Source of the DNA: Aspidiotus rigidus
Taxonomy: Eukaryota > Arthropoda > Insecta > Hemiptera > Diaspididae
DNA length: 64,000 bases
Reading direction: 5' to 3'
Assembly (NCBI GenBank): GCA_035079385.1
Contig: JAVHKY010000025.1
Coordinates: forward strand, 21,304,501 to 21,368,500
Both the position numbers and the translations under genes were made by a program. Below the pieces are notes generated by a model. That model was not told the DNA's origin, ran no database searches, and saw nothing but the letters and a program-made list of their open reading frames with translations. Positions 34,350 to 47,120 of this stretch are shown one piece after another. Every line of letters starts with the position of its first letter. The stretch's first letter is position 1.

Positions 34350-37300
34350 CCCGTTAAAGAACCAGTGAGTTTTTAAAACTTTTTATAGACTTTCTTGTCG
34401 TTGTTTGCTTAAAACTCGAGGTAACTTGTCATAATTTGGTGGCATTACTAATTTGGAATCTATTGGTAAGAATGAAAAATTTGATCAATGACACGAACGA
34501 ATGTCCTTAGTCAGTGCCCACCAATATCCTTAATGAAATGAAATAAATTACAAAAAATGAACTTAATATTGGTTACAGCCCTGCAACTAAGGCGTAAAGG
34601 CGCTTCTAAAATTTTTTTGACCACCTACAAGATATGTTTAAAATGTGCTAAACACGCATAAATCAGGTTATTTTATATAGTTGGTAAATCGTAATTCACG
34701 TCGAGTCAATGACAACAATGACATGACCTATCTTGCCGCTCCTAGAAAAATCGCTAGTCACGGAGCTGATTGGTTATCATCGTACTCGAATTTCTTATGA
34801 GACACCATATCGTTAAAACTTTTAATTAAATTGATGAAGAGAATGATATGGTAAGCCCGAAGAGACGAGACGAGAATAATTAAATGATGTTAACAAAGCC
34901 ACGTTAATTTCTTGAGCAGAAAATCAAGTTGGTAAACTTAAAAATTCATTAAACAATTTCAGCGAAATATGAAGACACGCAAAGCGTGACTTTTCTGACA
35001 GTCCGGATGTTTAGATTTGTATTTTTTTCTCTTCTTCCACTTTCCAACGATTTTGCGGCACTTCTGTCGACAGCAACCGGTGGCCTATTCCACGGATGTT
35101 CCACGAAAAAAGTTTTATCGTCGTTAGCCCTTGTTCGCCATTTCTCACTTCCTGGATCAATGCACCTTCTTTGCCGGATTTAGTCGAAAGGAGAAATGAA
35201 GGGTCATCAAAGTAATTGCCTTGGAATAAGGAAATAGGTATCCGAGAGTTCGAGAGCGTGCTTAGCGCGTAAGCGGCTCCAAAGTATCAATCATGTTTTT
35301 TTCTCTTCTTTCACAACGTTCCAATTTATTTGACAAATTGTATGAAAAAGACTGAGAACAGTTTCTTCTTACGTATAATACGAGATCGCTTACGTGTGAG
35401 GAGAAAAAAAGAGTATTTTAATACCGAAAATGGTGATCTCGAACGCTGAAACTAAATTATATTGAGAGCTTTCTGATGCCTGCAACTTATATCGTCTAAA
35501 CTTTTGAAAGGCGGAGCGATGCCGAAAAGGGAGTGAACGAAAAAGGGTGAAAATAACAAAAAGATAATGAGCGAATATACAGTTTATAGTGAGTATATTT
35601 TGGATTTTCTGTGTACGAATTGGAATCGGTCCAAACGACACGACATTTTCCAACATCTACACACAAAGGCGCTCATACACACCAGGCGTAAATAACGTGA
35701 ACCGTAAATTTTACTACTGTTCTACGGTTACGTACGAGTATATAATGCGAAGTTAACTTTTTGAATTATTGTGAGACACACTTCGTTCTGCTGAAACGTG
35801 ACCTCTTCCGTTTCATTTGTCCGTGCTTAAGATCGAATCGATGGGTGTGTATTACGTAAAAGGATCCCGGGGAACATTATTGTCATCAATTCGCTCGGGT
35901 TGGCGGGCAAGAAAGTAGAAGATGTAAATGAAACGAGAAACGCGAGCGAGAAGATTTAACCACAACTCGCGCATCCAGTTGAGACAACAACACGTGTACC
36001 CTGCATCGATACCACGAACGTGTAAAATTTTATGGAAAACGTGTCGGCCTAGAGAGCGTGATACACAAAGGCCACTGTGTACTATTGAGCTTTTTTTTCG
36101 TTTCTTTTCGTCCTTCATCCTAGCGTACAACTTACCGCTGACCGACTATACTACAAAACCATATCTGCAATATATAATGGAAAAGAAATGATTTATTGAT
36201 TGGTATTTCGTACGCGAAAGTCACTTACTCATGTTCCGCCATGCGAGACAAACCGAACTGAAGCTCGGCGCATTTTACGTCAACGGCCATATAGAGAGTA
36301 ATTTCGCTGAGTGATACACTCGACCGACGCCACGCTTTAGAGCCATAAGTTACCAGACTTGAATTACATCAAAAAGATTTCGAACGAAAGGTATAACTAA
36401 TGATCGCTTATACAAGCCCAAAATAACAAGGTTTTCACGATTGGTTTTCCGAGAGATCTGGGCGACGTATTTTCTTCCCTCCTTCTTTTTGTCTTCATCT
36501 TTTTTTTTTTTTTTTTTTTTTCGTTCAATCGAAAAACAAAAAGTTAGCAACTACTTCCACCTACAAATAGTCGGCCGGAAAGAGTTCAAAATAGAATGAA
36601 ATCGTACGACAAGACCTTCAGTCTCCGCTACCGGCGACGGTAATCGAATAGAAGAGAAGTAGAAAAGTTTGAAACCTCTCGACTATACATATACAGTACA
36701 TGCACTGTAGTAAGTTGGACTAACTTGAGCGCAATACTCCAAGGACGTCGTCGATAAGGAGGATACACGCTGAAATAACTTTTAAGCGAAAAATAATGCC
36801 TCGGCGTATATATGTGCACTCATCTATACAAGAGTCGACGAAAGAAAATATTGAAACTTGGAAGGTTTTATCGATACAAAGCTCGTCTAGTCTCGCCGGT
36901 ATTTGTTAGGCGTTACACGTCTAATATTAATTGCCGATTATAACGGAGGGCGAGGCGAACCAATTTTGAAGGCGAATAATTGGACATTCAGCCGTCGTGT
37001 GGGCTCGTACATATACCGTATACGTACTCGAGATGTACGGTTTCGGGAGAATAAATTAGAGAGAGAAGATAGCAGGGAACAAACAAAAAAAAAAAAAAAA
37101 AAAGAGAAGGAAAAAAAATCACTCCAAATTCCAGAATAGATTTCGGTTTGCCGGACGTTTTTAGGTTATACGGATTTATCAGCGCCATTGCATTGTTTTT
37201 TTCCGCTATTTGTCTGGCTCGTGCTGCGAATGCTAAAAGATGTGCACGCATATACGGACGGGCAAAAAAGCACATGTACGTGTACGGTATACTGCTGAGC

Positions 37301-38833
37301 GAACGAGTAAAACGCGTTTGTGGTATCGGAAAGTACGTAAATATACAACCGTATACAGTAAATTCGCGTCCTTAATTACTGCGAAGCGGAAAATATATCG
37401 TAAAAATTGCGAAAAGTGTTGTTTGTCCCAAAAATAGTCGTGAAAAAAAGAATAAGTTATGACGCGAAGCGCCCTACGGGCACGGGTGCACCGAATTCAC
37501 CCTTTCAAATTATCTCGCTCTTATTTCAGGATGTTCACGCTTCGCCGAGAGAGTCACACTAGGTGTCTAGCAAGTCATACAAGTTGTATAAAGTCGTGTG
37601 AAATGATTAATTTTGCTTTCAGATGGTCTTCTATGAGGAGAAAAACACATCTTGGAATAATTTAAAGTTCTACTGTCACAAACTGACTGCTTGCGTGTCC
37701 TTCGTAGTCCTGACATGATGAAAGGGCGAATGGATCTTTTGGCACTGGGCCCGAGGATGTTTGGGCCTCCTCGGAAGTCTGGAAAAAATTTGTATAAAAT
37801 TCACGAGAAACCAGAAAATCGGACAAACTTCCTCTATACGGGCCCGGTTCTGCATTCTCTAGAGCGATGACTTGACCACGAAATCAAGTCAATTTGTGCG
37901 AATTGTCGAACCAAATTTGGTAAAATTGGATGTTGAGAAAATTTATGCTTCAGGTTCGAGTGCAGGGTACCTCCGTAGTGTCGGCTTTAACCTGTTCCAC
38001 CTCAGATTCTCGAGGAATGGATTTACCTCTCTTTTTTGGGATCTGTATAGGTCAGATGGCTAATGCTTTACGCCAGCTCGGTCTCTATTCTACCTTCTGT
38101 ACATTTTAAACTCTGGTCAATCTGTATAGACTTGAAGAAAAGTCTAATAAATTAGACCAATGTGGTGTTTACTCTATTTAATGTGGTGTTTGTTTGGCTC
38201 AACTCAATGCGTTGGCCCCTGGCTTCCACTCGGCATATCCTTAGTACGGGTCGCGATCTTGACTACGCAAACTTGAGCCTTGTTCACGATGCTGAAGGGA
38301 TTTGAGGATTTGGAAATATGCCAGTCTCAAGGAAAAACAAGTCATATTTCTCAGTGGTTTGACTAAAGGAGCTTCAATATCTTCATCCAACTCTGATAAT
38401 CGCTTCTTCTTTCGTTTCTAGTTTTTCCGATTCATTCTTGTTTACAGCTCGCCCTGTCTCTTTTTTATGTTTGAAACCAGCCGTGTTTGAATATATAGTG
38501 AATATATCACGTGCCGATGGAACTTCTTTGGTCCTTTGTTCTCTTTTGTGTTTGGATACAATGTTAAAGAACGGTCTCGATTTACAAAAAACTTCAACAA
38601 CTTGTATTTAGACTCGTAACTTGAAAGTTTTATCGAAGTTCGACCTTCATAGAAGTTAAGAGGTCAAAATTTCTCCAAGACCTTCCTCTATGGACGTTGG
38701 GGAAAGAGGAGGGGGGCGGTGTACGCTAAATTTTCAACCACTTCATAATTCATTAGTGTAGTCGTATTCTTTATTAGTTTCAAGACTCACAAAAATTTTG
38801 AGTTTTGTGCCAATATTATTATGTAATTTGTAT
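34350..38833. other. Repeat-poor intronic DNA, nothing recognised
   Basis: The 34.9-37.4 kb part looks unique and CpG-richer, with long T/A runs at about 36500 and 37085. No exon, RNA or transposon end was recognised. Open frames on opposite strands overlap heavily. Confidence 0.35.
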
Positions 38834-38841
38834 ACCATAAA

Positions 38842-39354
38842 TAGAGACCAAATTCCTCGGCATTTGGCACTTTTCTTGTAGAAGGGGCGAACACAATCTG
38901 ATGAAATATGAGTACGAGTCGTGGTGAGGGGAAGCAAGAGTGAAAAAATTTTTTTGCCGAAATTAGCCGAAAGTGTAATAAATGCCGGATTGGTCGAAAA
39001 CGCCGAAACGGTGCCGAGAATGCAAATAAGTGAGGTAAATTGTACAATTGATGTCTTTCGCACACACTACGTCATCGATTAATGGATACAAAAGAAGAAC
39101 ACCGTGTTTTCTTTTATCTCTACGCTTGAAAAATGTTCATCCCAAAACCGTAAAAATGCACCTGATTGTGATGCGTAATAAACAATTTTTTTGATCCTTC
39201 TTTAATCGTAAAACTAAATTAGAATTAATTTGTAAAAATTTACTTTTTCGTCGAAAATTGTTTTTTTTTTTTTTTTACATTAGCCGAAAAATTTCTATTT
39301 TTTTCATTTTTATGCCGATAGTAAATTTTTTAGCTACATGGAATCCGGTCTCTA
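38842..39354. mobile_element. hAT-type MITE, family H1 copy 2, perfect 8-bp target duplication
   Basis: The ends TAGAGACC and GGTCTCTA are exact inverses, with ACCATAAA immediately outside both (38834-38841 and 39355-39362). The subterminal TCCTCGGCATTT and repeated GCCGA/CGGC words relate it to the 221-bp copy at 19585. At 513 bp it is longer, possibly an internally different derivative of the same hAT family. It encodes nothing recognisable. Confidence 0.9.
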
Positions 39355-39362
39355 ACCATAAA

Positions 39363-40500
39363 CTAGCCTTATATATGTAAGACGCGAGACGCGTCACCGC
39401 TACTCGCAGATAAAGCGGGTGGTAGTGTGAACTTACGTATAAAACAAGCCTATACGATATCAAACGGTCGTCAGTTAGTCTCTTTTTTTTTGAGTTGAGA
39501 TATTGGCAAGGCGATATGCCTATTATGGTTAACGACCACCCGATCCTTACATATATATTTATGACGTACTACTCTCGAAAAGCACAGCTAGAAGTTAGGT
39601 CAAGCAAGGTTCTTCAAAATGAAGTATTATTATATAGGAGGTAAGACAGGCTAAGGAATCTTTATAAGTTTAGAAGGTGGGGTAAGGGCCTCCATCAGGC
39701 TGAGAGATGTCTGTTGTACGGAAATAAAGGTTTTCCAGGGTTGTCTGTACTTTTGTACGAAAAACACTTTAAACTGATAAAACACGTATTTATGTCGTTG
39801 GATCCCTTTTATATGTGTTAGAACTGCTCTTTAGCGCTCTATGCGGTTCCATACCGCTTTAAAGTCATTTTATTCCTCTTTAAAGTCAATTTGTATTGTT
39901 CCGGAGGAAACACATTCAGCGTACGGATTGTGTATCCATTTTTGTTTGCTTTGGAAATAAGAATTTCTACTAAAAAGATCAGGTCGCGCCTTATAGCCCA
40001 TCTGATGACGTCATAAAATGGATGACGTCATAAAATGGGCAATTTGTGACGGCACGAAAACATATTTTATCTGCGAGGTAATTTCTTCTGGAAAATTAAG
40101 AAAAATAAAAATATGTTTGGCAAATACAGGAAACGATATCACGTCAGCATCAGAAAGAAATAGGAGAAAAACGCCTGTGACACCCAATTAATACAAGTCG
40201 AATTTCATTTGTTTCGATGACTTTCAAACTGAATTTTGGTAGATATCGATTTGAAAATCAGTAGGGTACAAAACGAACGAGAAAGCGTGACTAGTGAACG
40301 TTCATCTATGGAATGGGTCTGAGGATGGTTCATTTTATCTGCGAGTGCTAAGGTTACCAAAACGATTGAAAAAAAGAAGACTTGGAAAAATTGCCTTGGA
40401 AGAAGAAGCTAGCCAAAGCTCTGAAGTCATCAAAGAGTACTTGACCTTCGATTTGGGCTTGGAAGACTCAAAACTTTTTTTTATTATTAATTCTGGCGTC
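39363..40500. other. Intronic DNA with a CRE-like tandem pair
   Basis: Nothing is recognised except the duplicated TGACGTCA-containing 17-mer at 40004-40037. Confidence 0.35.
40004..40037. repeat. Perfect tandem 17-mer containing TGACGTCA
   Basis: GATGACGTCATAAAATG is repeated twice without a gap. TGACGTCA is the palindromic CRE/ATF binding core. Similar GATGACGTCAT words occur at about 28818 and 46697, in or beside repeats, so the motif may be repeat-borne rather than a host enhancer. Confidence 0.6.
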
Positions 40501-40504
40501 CATT

Positions 40505-41150
40505 TTGTATAGGTAACGTTGCACTAAACTCTCAGATAGAATTATGAGTTGCGAGTATCTTCAGCTGCAGCCGGTGCCTTGACTAGACAAATACTCGCGT
40601 TCTTATGGAAAATTAGTCACTTTGTTGGACACTACCATGGGAGTGCGGTGCGTGTTGACCAGTAGAGTAACTGGGCAGCGCTAGCATCGCCCTGCAGTGC
40701 GTGGCGAGAAATCGTACGACGTATTAAATCAAAACTAGGCCATATATGGGAGAAAAATGAAATAACTATTGAATGAAGTGAATTTGCCTTCCTAACATTC
40801 GATGAAAGATGTTCATAAACGCACGCACTACAAATTAGATAGGATGATAAAAAACCTTAAATTCCGCTCCATTCAAGAGTTATTCCAGGTTTTTCATTCT
40901 TTTACTCTTATACGCCATAGTCTTAAAACCTCTTACAATTTCGGTAAAAGCATCGTTACTGTTGAACGAATCGCGCACGTTGTTAGCGATCCTGGCGGAT
41001 GCCCGTTTTGAATAGCCAATGCGCTGATGCTTATCGATTCAACGTTTTTGTTCTCGTACAAGCGAGTGATTTTATGTCAACTCCGAGTTTTTATGTACAA
41101 CAGTGTTGGAACAAGTTCACTTGACGAACTTTTGCGTCTTACAAATTAAG
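40505..41150 (+). repeat. Dispersed repeat R, copy 1, split by a foldback element
   Basis: It starts near ATAGGTAACGTTGCACTAAAC and ends near GACGAACTTTTGCGTCTTAC. The same head and tail recur at 52361-52505, 52861-53086 and 53221-53333. The foldback element at 40671-41005 lies between its two halves; after it the repeat resumes with GATGCTTATCGATTCAACG, which matches GGTGCTCATCGATTTAGCG in the 52.9 kb copy. Confidence 0.6.
40671..41005. mobile_element. Foldback MITE, family F1 copy 1
   Basis: The left end CTGGGCAGCGCTAGCATCGC pairs loosely with the right end GCGATCCTGGCGGATGCCCG. The whole body is the reverse complement of 47828-48408 without its insertion, for example GAAAGATGTTCATAAACGC against GCGTTTATGAACATCTTTC. 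No target duplication is visible for this copy. Confidence 0.75.
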
Positions 41151-41159
41151 AAGCCGTCA

Positions 41160-44038
41160 CGCTACCAATAGTTGGCTGTTGAGGAAAACGGTATGCCTAA
41201 GGTTGAAGTCTTCGAAACTCTGAATTCAAGGGTGAGCGGTCAGCGTGGCATTCTCCTTTTTTGATAGTGGGGTTCCGGGGGAAGGACGTGAAACGCAAGC
41301 ATTTTGACGACCATTTCATGTGAGAGCATCGGGCGCTAAGAAAAAGCCTAAGATAGAGGAGGACGAGAAACGCAATATGAAATTAATGTCATAAAATCAT
41401 AGTATCAAAATTTCATTCAAATAACTCATTTGATGGCCCCGCAAATAAAGCACGTCTATCCTTACTTTAAAAGAGGAACTGTTGTAATGAGGATACCGTG
41501 AAGGATTGACATTTTTTCCCCTAACCTATGTATAGGCCTCGATTGTCACTCATTTTCAACCACTAGACTGTGTATCTCTTTTTCAAGGCAACTGCTTATT
41601 ATTTTTTTTTATTCATTAATTTCGGGTGTGTGAGCATCCTAATAGACCACATTTCGATGGATTTTCTACGATGCGCCGAAAACAAGAGCTGTCGTGGAAT
41701 TTTCCCGGTATTTTTCCAGGTAAAAATCGACCAATTTTCCGAAAAACTTGTTTACCGAATGGAAACTCATAAGAGAGTCAACGAATTCATTTCTAGAAGC
41801 AATCGTCTAACAGAATGCTACACAGCCATCATTATTACGAAACATATTGTACAAGCAAAGACGTTGCACCCTCTGCAAGGAACAGTGACTGAGCATCTAA
41901 ATAAAATAATAAAAGCCGGTACTTCACTCGAACAATTTTCCTGTAATTTTTGAAAGTAGTAAAAAAATGAGGAAAATTTTTCCAACGTTTGCTCGAAAAT
42001 ATGAACGTTTAGCATAATCTGGTTCAAACAAACGATGTCAATCTGATTTTCGCATTCTCTTTCCACAATTTCGTTGGCAACGGTTAACGGATATTACTGC
42101 ATAAAATGAATAAAAAAAAAATGCTTCACAATGAACGCAACCCAGAGAGGGAGGAACAAGCGAGTCGAACGCGGGTTTCATTTTAAATTCAAATAAGAAA
42201 CGATTCGAGTCAAAATTTTCCGGCATATTGAACTGGTATGCCAAACTATATCAAAAGATAAACTTGCGAATACTGTATAGTAGTTCTTAGGAATAGAGAA
42301 CTTTTGGAATTTCTCTTCTTGTTCTTTCGATTGTACTGGTGGGCAATATTTGTACGTGCAGGTGTACGGAAAAATCACCTCCAAATTGTCATCTCGAAAA
42401 AGTCGAGGGTGAGAGTATTTTTTTATTTTTCAAGAATGACAACGTGGCCATAAGTTTCGACGTAGAAAGTGTGTTGGTTTTTAATAAATTTAGTTTCTAT
42501 TAATTCTGGAGGGATGAAAGTATTTCAGGTTTTGATCTTGTGTTTTTGAGGAGGTAGAAGTTTCTTCCACTTGGCCATAGTTTTCAATGTTTTTTTTTTT
42601 GTTATTTCCAGCTATCTTATACTGATGGCGGTGCTACTAGCGTATGGGCTCTGAAAATAACTTATGTCGTGCTCCAAAAGTGTGATCTACCACTCTGCTA
42701 TAGCTTAGGCTCTCTACTAATGTTTCACTTTTAAAAAACACGCCTAAGAATATCGGTTGCATGATCTGCAGAATTAATAGAGAGAGCTATAATACGATCC
42801 TGATTTCAGCTGTGTCGCGATTCTGTTGGCAGACAAATGACTACCCGATTCAAATTGGTGGGGGCCGATTTTCCGGACGTCAAAAACATAATCAAAGTCA
42901 TCTTGTGGAAGGTGATGTGCCGGCTTCCGCTGGAAAATATGACGCGAACGTCCACAATATACGAAATCATAGAGCGAGGGTAGATCCACCTTGGGTCTTT
43001 GGGCTTCTTCAGGGCACATTGCCACTACTTTGTTGAGTGCGAATAAGGGTTTCCTATTCATTCCGACGAGTAGGTTGCATACAAACAAAACCCTTCTTTA
43101 GATGGATTGAAGTCTTGCGAGCCGTCCTCATTTTGGTGTTTTCTGAATATCGCTAACTGGCTTAGGAGTAGCCCACATGCACAAAACCTCGGTAGTGCGC
43201 GTAAGCTAGTGTAGCAAACTAATGGCTTCGATTTTTTTCTGGATGTTGAGTTTATTTAGAGGAATAGAGACGTCGTGCGCTGGATGAAAAAAAGATCAAA
43301 CAGTGTCCTATTCAAAGTCTCTTGGAAATTATATTGCGTCCTAGAAAAGGGTAGTCAAATTGCGGCCCGGTTCATTTTGCGTCATCTCGAATGCACTGCA
43401 TAGAGGCATTATGGTTTATATCCCAGAAATTAATTGTCGGCCACTTACCAAAGTTCTTTGACTGATAAATTTCTGTACAAAACCAATTGAACGAGTTGCA
43501 CGTCGCTGATTTTCTTTTTGTACCGTTTGACTTGGCTGCAAATGAGATGTTTCGTGTAGCCTTTTTTGACTATCTCGCGACAAGGATATAGATCAGTTTT
43601 CGGGCGAAATTTTTCGTGTAAATGGGCGGGAACGAGTTCGTTAGTATTTTAGCGTCAAATTGGATATTTTCGAGTGTTTTGAGAAAGATGGCTATTTTTG
43701 AGTGAAGTGAGCAGAAACTTGAATTGAAATTACTCTTGAATGATTCATTTGTGTCGATGGTGCACACCATTACTATACCGCTCAATTCTGTTTAAAAGGT
43801 CGGTGAATCATGTAAATGATCTTACTGCTCAAGTATCAGCACTTAACTGTAAGTCAATAACCTTTGTTTGTGACATTACATGGGTCCATTTTGTGGCGAC
43901 GGCCTTCAATTTTTCGGGTTGTAATTTGTCTATTCCATTTTTCCACTCTCAATTTTCAGAGATTCATTTCGACTTTTTTTTTCTAATCAGCAGGGTGTAA
44001 TTTGACGGCCTTGATTTGTATTACCTCGAGCGATCGAC
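41160..44038. other. Intronic DNA, nothing recognised
   Basis: Open frames at 41570-41953 (127 codons, plus) and 42774-43088 (104 codons, minus) show no domain or repeat sequence that I recognise. No inverted repeats with clear ends were found. Confidence 0.3.
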
Positions 44039-44524
44039 TTAGTTCGTCCTCAAGATTTTAAATCTCGAGTTGTTTTGTCCTTTGTAACATTTTTCTGCTG
44101 GGCCTAAATGTTCCAATTGTTTTGAATTTTTCGTACATTTTGAAGAATAGTTCCCTAACAATTGCCGCATTACTTGACTGTGCCTGGTCAGACTGGATTC
44201 GGTATCTTTAAGCAAGACCGCGGAGGTGGGCTTTTGACCTGTTTCCAGAACATATTTAAATGTTACTCCGGATTTCCATTTTGTTTGGTTGCCCTCAAGT
44301 ACTGTCGTGCATGTGTTCATGTTCGCACTTGTGAGGAAACTTCGCTCCTTCCTATACCCAACCCAAAAAATAGTCAATAGTTCGTGCACTTTGAAATGCC
44401 CAACCGTCGACTGTGACTTTCCGTTTTCCAAAAGTTTCTCCATCACTTTCAATTTGGACATGAGTGTACGAAAACTAGTTTCAGTACGAGCCGCCACCCA
44501 TTCCTCTCCAGGACTTGTTCTCAC
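44039..44524 (-). CDS. 161-codon open frame of unknown significance
   Basis: This is one of the longest low-bias open frames in the window. It starts MRTSPGEEWVAARTETSF and contains KVHELLTIFWVGYRKE and SGVTFKYVLETGQKP. The composition is mixed and not low complexity, but no domain, signal peptide or membrane segment is evident, and I do not recognise a family. It could be a transposon gene remnant, an unspliced host exon, or chance. Plus-strand open frames of 72 and 84 codons overlap it. Confidence 0.15.
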   Translation of the reverse strand: MRTSPGEEWVAARTETSFRTLMSKLKVMEKLLENGKSQSTVGHFKVHELLTIFWVGYRKERSFLTSANMNTCTTVLEGNQTKWKSGVTFKYVLETGQKPTSAVLLKDTESSLTRHSQVMRQLLGNYSSKCTKNSKQLEHLGPAEKCYKGQNNSRFKILRTN

Positions 44525-46510
44525 CGGCCATAGCTTAATTTGAAGATGAATAAAACTACATTCGCCCTAGTGATTCTTGTCAATGCTTTCTTCCTTTCTT
44601 TTTTCATTTTGTAATGGCGCTAGGGCTAAGGAGCCCTCTGAATTACATACTTGGGAATGCGCAAGTTTCCAATTTTAATGTGCATAATTCGAAAAAATAG
44701 AGAGCTGAAGGAGGCCTGCTTTATGGTTCTTGAATTTATTGAGAAATGATATCAGATTACTCCGTCTATCTTTCCTCCATAAAGACCGCAGTACCTACAC
44801 TCGGGAAAGTCTTTCCTGCACAATAAAATGTTCTGCAGACGGCATTCTTCTTCGCCCCTCTTCAATCCTCTTGGTGTATTAGGAGCCGTTGAATGAAAAT
44901 CGATGGACGTATTTATTTTGATCGCATCGGAAGCAGTTTAAATAAATATTATGCAGTATACCTACGAGAAGATACATAAGTAAAATAGCAGACTAATGTT
45001 TATGAAAAGACTATCTTCTATATACAATCGAAAAACCGTGCAAGAAATCACGCTGAAAAATACCTCGCGTGCGATAACGTAGTCGGAAAGGAGGAAAAGA
45101 ATACGACATTACTACAATAGTAGACACAACAAGTACCTATATTTTTCGGTATAGGAAAAAAAAAAGGGAAGAAAACACATCGCCACCGTCTCGTATAAGA
45201 CGAAGACAGTACTCGTAAATATACAAACGATGAGAATTTTGTGAAGAATTTGAAATTCAACGGAGCGTTTATTTCTCCGCCACCGTCGCCTCTCAAAAAT
45301 ACAGTACACATATCTATTTTGAATAACTTGGCACCGATTTTTAAAAGGGTTACACCCCGCACTTAATGTACCCCAATAAATCAAATAAGCTTTATCGAAA
45401 ATTCCGAACACCGAATCACTCTCTTATTGCTGCCGCTATCCGCTTTCTTACCGACGGCCCGCACCGCGCCCGTCTTCCATTCGTCGCGCGATACTGCGAG
45501 CACTTCTTTGCAGTTATATGCTTAAACTGCGAGATGTCTATATCGCGAATTTTTTCTCCGTTAGAGAAGAACGTGAATTTCATCGATAGGCAGGCGATAC
45601 CTAGGCGCGTCTCTCGTCGTCGTCGTCCTCTGCGCTCGAAACACCTCTTTCGATCTATTCCATATATAACTGTTGGCTGTCAATAAGCTGATACGTATTC
45701 GATAAACGTAAGAAAATTTAATAATTCTCCCTGCGAATGTCATTTCGTTCTGATGCGAAAACATGTTTACAGTTCAGTCGCGAAGATTCACGTTCGTGTT
45801 ATAACGCGTATTTAAGCTGAAATGTGTAACGGAAATCAAATTCTTAAAGCGATTACGACACACTGTGTATACATTTTACCCGGAAAAATTTTTGACACCT
45901 ATAAATAGGCTACACGTAAAGATGATTGAATACGTTCGCAGGTTTCGCGATTAAACTTCGTATATTTTAAGAAGGGCAAAGCGAACGCTACGGTTGTACG
46001 ACGTCAAAAGCTTCTCCCCGCCTTTTTGGCTTTTCGCGGGTGGTTGCTCTAATCATCCGCCGTAAGCTGCGTGAGAAAACGCTGTTTTCACGTTCACCTT
46101 TCGCGTTCGATGTTAGATATGACGGAGTCGAAGTCATTTACCTGAGCTTCGTCTACTTGAAAATTAATAATTTTTAGAATATCCGCGAACTACCCGGAGG
46201 AAGAATAAGAGATTCGATACAAGAAAGTGATGAATGATGAATGATGGAATGAAAAAAGAAAAGAAAGACGAATGCAAATTTCTTAGCGAAGAATACGTGC
46301 GATGGAAATTCACACGCTCCAAAAGAGAATTTATAACGCGAGCCTCGAGTGTAATAATTACCTACTTCTCGATTTCTTCTTCAACTCCTTCAGCTTTCTT
46401 CCTCATTCTCCGTCGCATTCGTTGTCACGCTATGATTGAAATTGGTGAGTGCACGTTTGAATTCAGCAGAGTAATGTATGTGCTAAAACTGAATGAAAGA
46501 AATATTCCGC
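44525..46510. other. Repeat-poor intronic DNA with a CpG-rich patch
   Basis: About 45425-45650 is locally GC- and CpG-rich (for example GACGGCCCGCACCGCGCCC), unlike most of the intron. No exon is recognised. It may be a conserved non-coding or promoter-like patch; this is based on composition only. Confidence 0.3.
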
Positions 46511-46521
46511 TTAGTCTGAGG

Positions 46522-46678
46522 CACTGGTCCTCAAACTGAGGGCCGCGAGACAGAGACAGGGGAGCCGCGAAAGGTTGATGTAACTTTTAAAAAATAGTGG
46601 TTTCTAATAAATATACTCATATTTAAGAATAATTTTTCTCCAAGGCGGCCGCAGTCTCCAAAAGTTTGAGAACCACTG
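46522..46678. mobile_element. Short hAT-type MITE with CAGTGGTTCTCAAACT end
   Basis: The right end AGTTTGAGAACCACTG is the inverse of the widespread hAT terminus CAGTGGTTCTCAAACT, known from many animal genomes. The left end CACTGGTCCTCAAACT matches it with two changes. Subterminal GGGCCGCG and GGCGGCCGC words also pair. The body is 157 bp and has no coding capacity. No 8-bp duplication is visible. Confidence 0.75.
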
Positions 46679-46689
46679 AACCACAGTGG

Positions 46690-47115
46690 ACCATCTGATG
46701 ACGTCATAGACGGGGCATTGAGCATTTGCTGTGCTAAGAGATTTAGAAAGGGTATTAAGTTGAGAGTTTCTGAACATGGTGGAAAAAGAAGAAGATGCAG
46801 TATAGCCCTTCTCCCCTTTCCCACCTTAGCGAGCTCAATGATATCAAAAGCTATTCAATTTTTTATTATGTTCATAACCTCGGTACCCTTTGAATTTGAA
46901 TTTTGGCAATGAAGTCGACAATGATCGAGTGTTTTGTGATGAAGCAAAATATTGTCACCGTATTGATAACCAAAACCCACTAATTCAGTGATATCTAAAT
47001 CGCTACCTGAAGTTACGGTATTTTTCTCGAGAAAGAGAACACGATGTGCATAATTATGATTCAAGTGAGCTCTAAAAATTACACATCTCCGCCTTGTTTC
47101 TCAAATTTTGATGTA
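46690..47115. other. Intronic DNA between two transposons
   Basis: A GATGACGTCAT word lies at 46697. Nothing else was recognised. Confidence 0.3.
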
Positions 47116-47120
47116 CATTT

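Noticed and set aside
36350..37139. Lysine-rich open frames with KKKKKK runs
   Set aside because: They arise from poly-A/poly-T tracts, as do those near 2417-2721, 7808-7996 and 52755-53003.
37459..37500. GACGCGAAGCGCCCTACGGG as the end of a mobile element
   Set aside because: It looks repeat-like, but no second copy or inverted partner was found in the window.
41570..41953. 127-codon plus-strand open frame
   Set aside because: The hydrophobic start comes from a T-rich stretch, and no family resemblance was found for the remainder.
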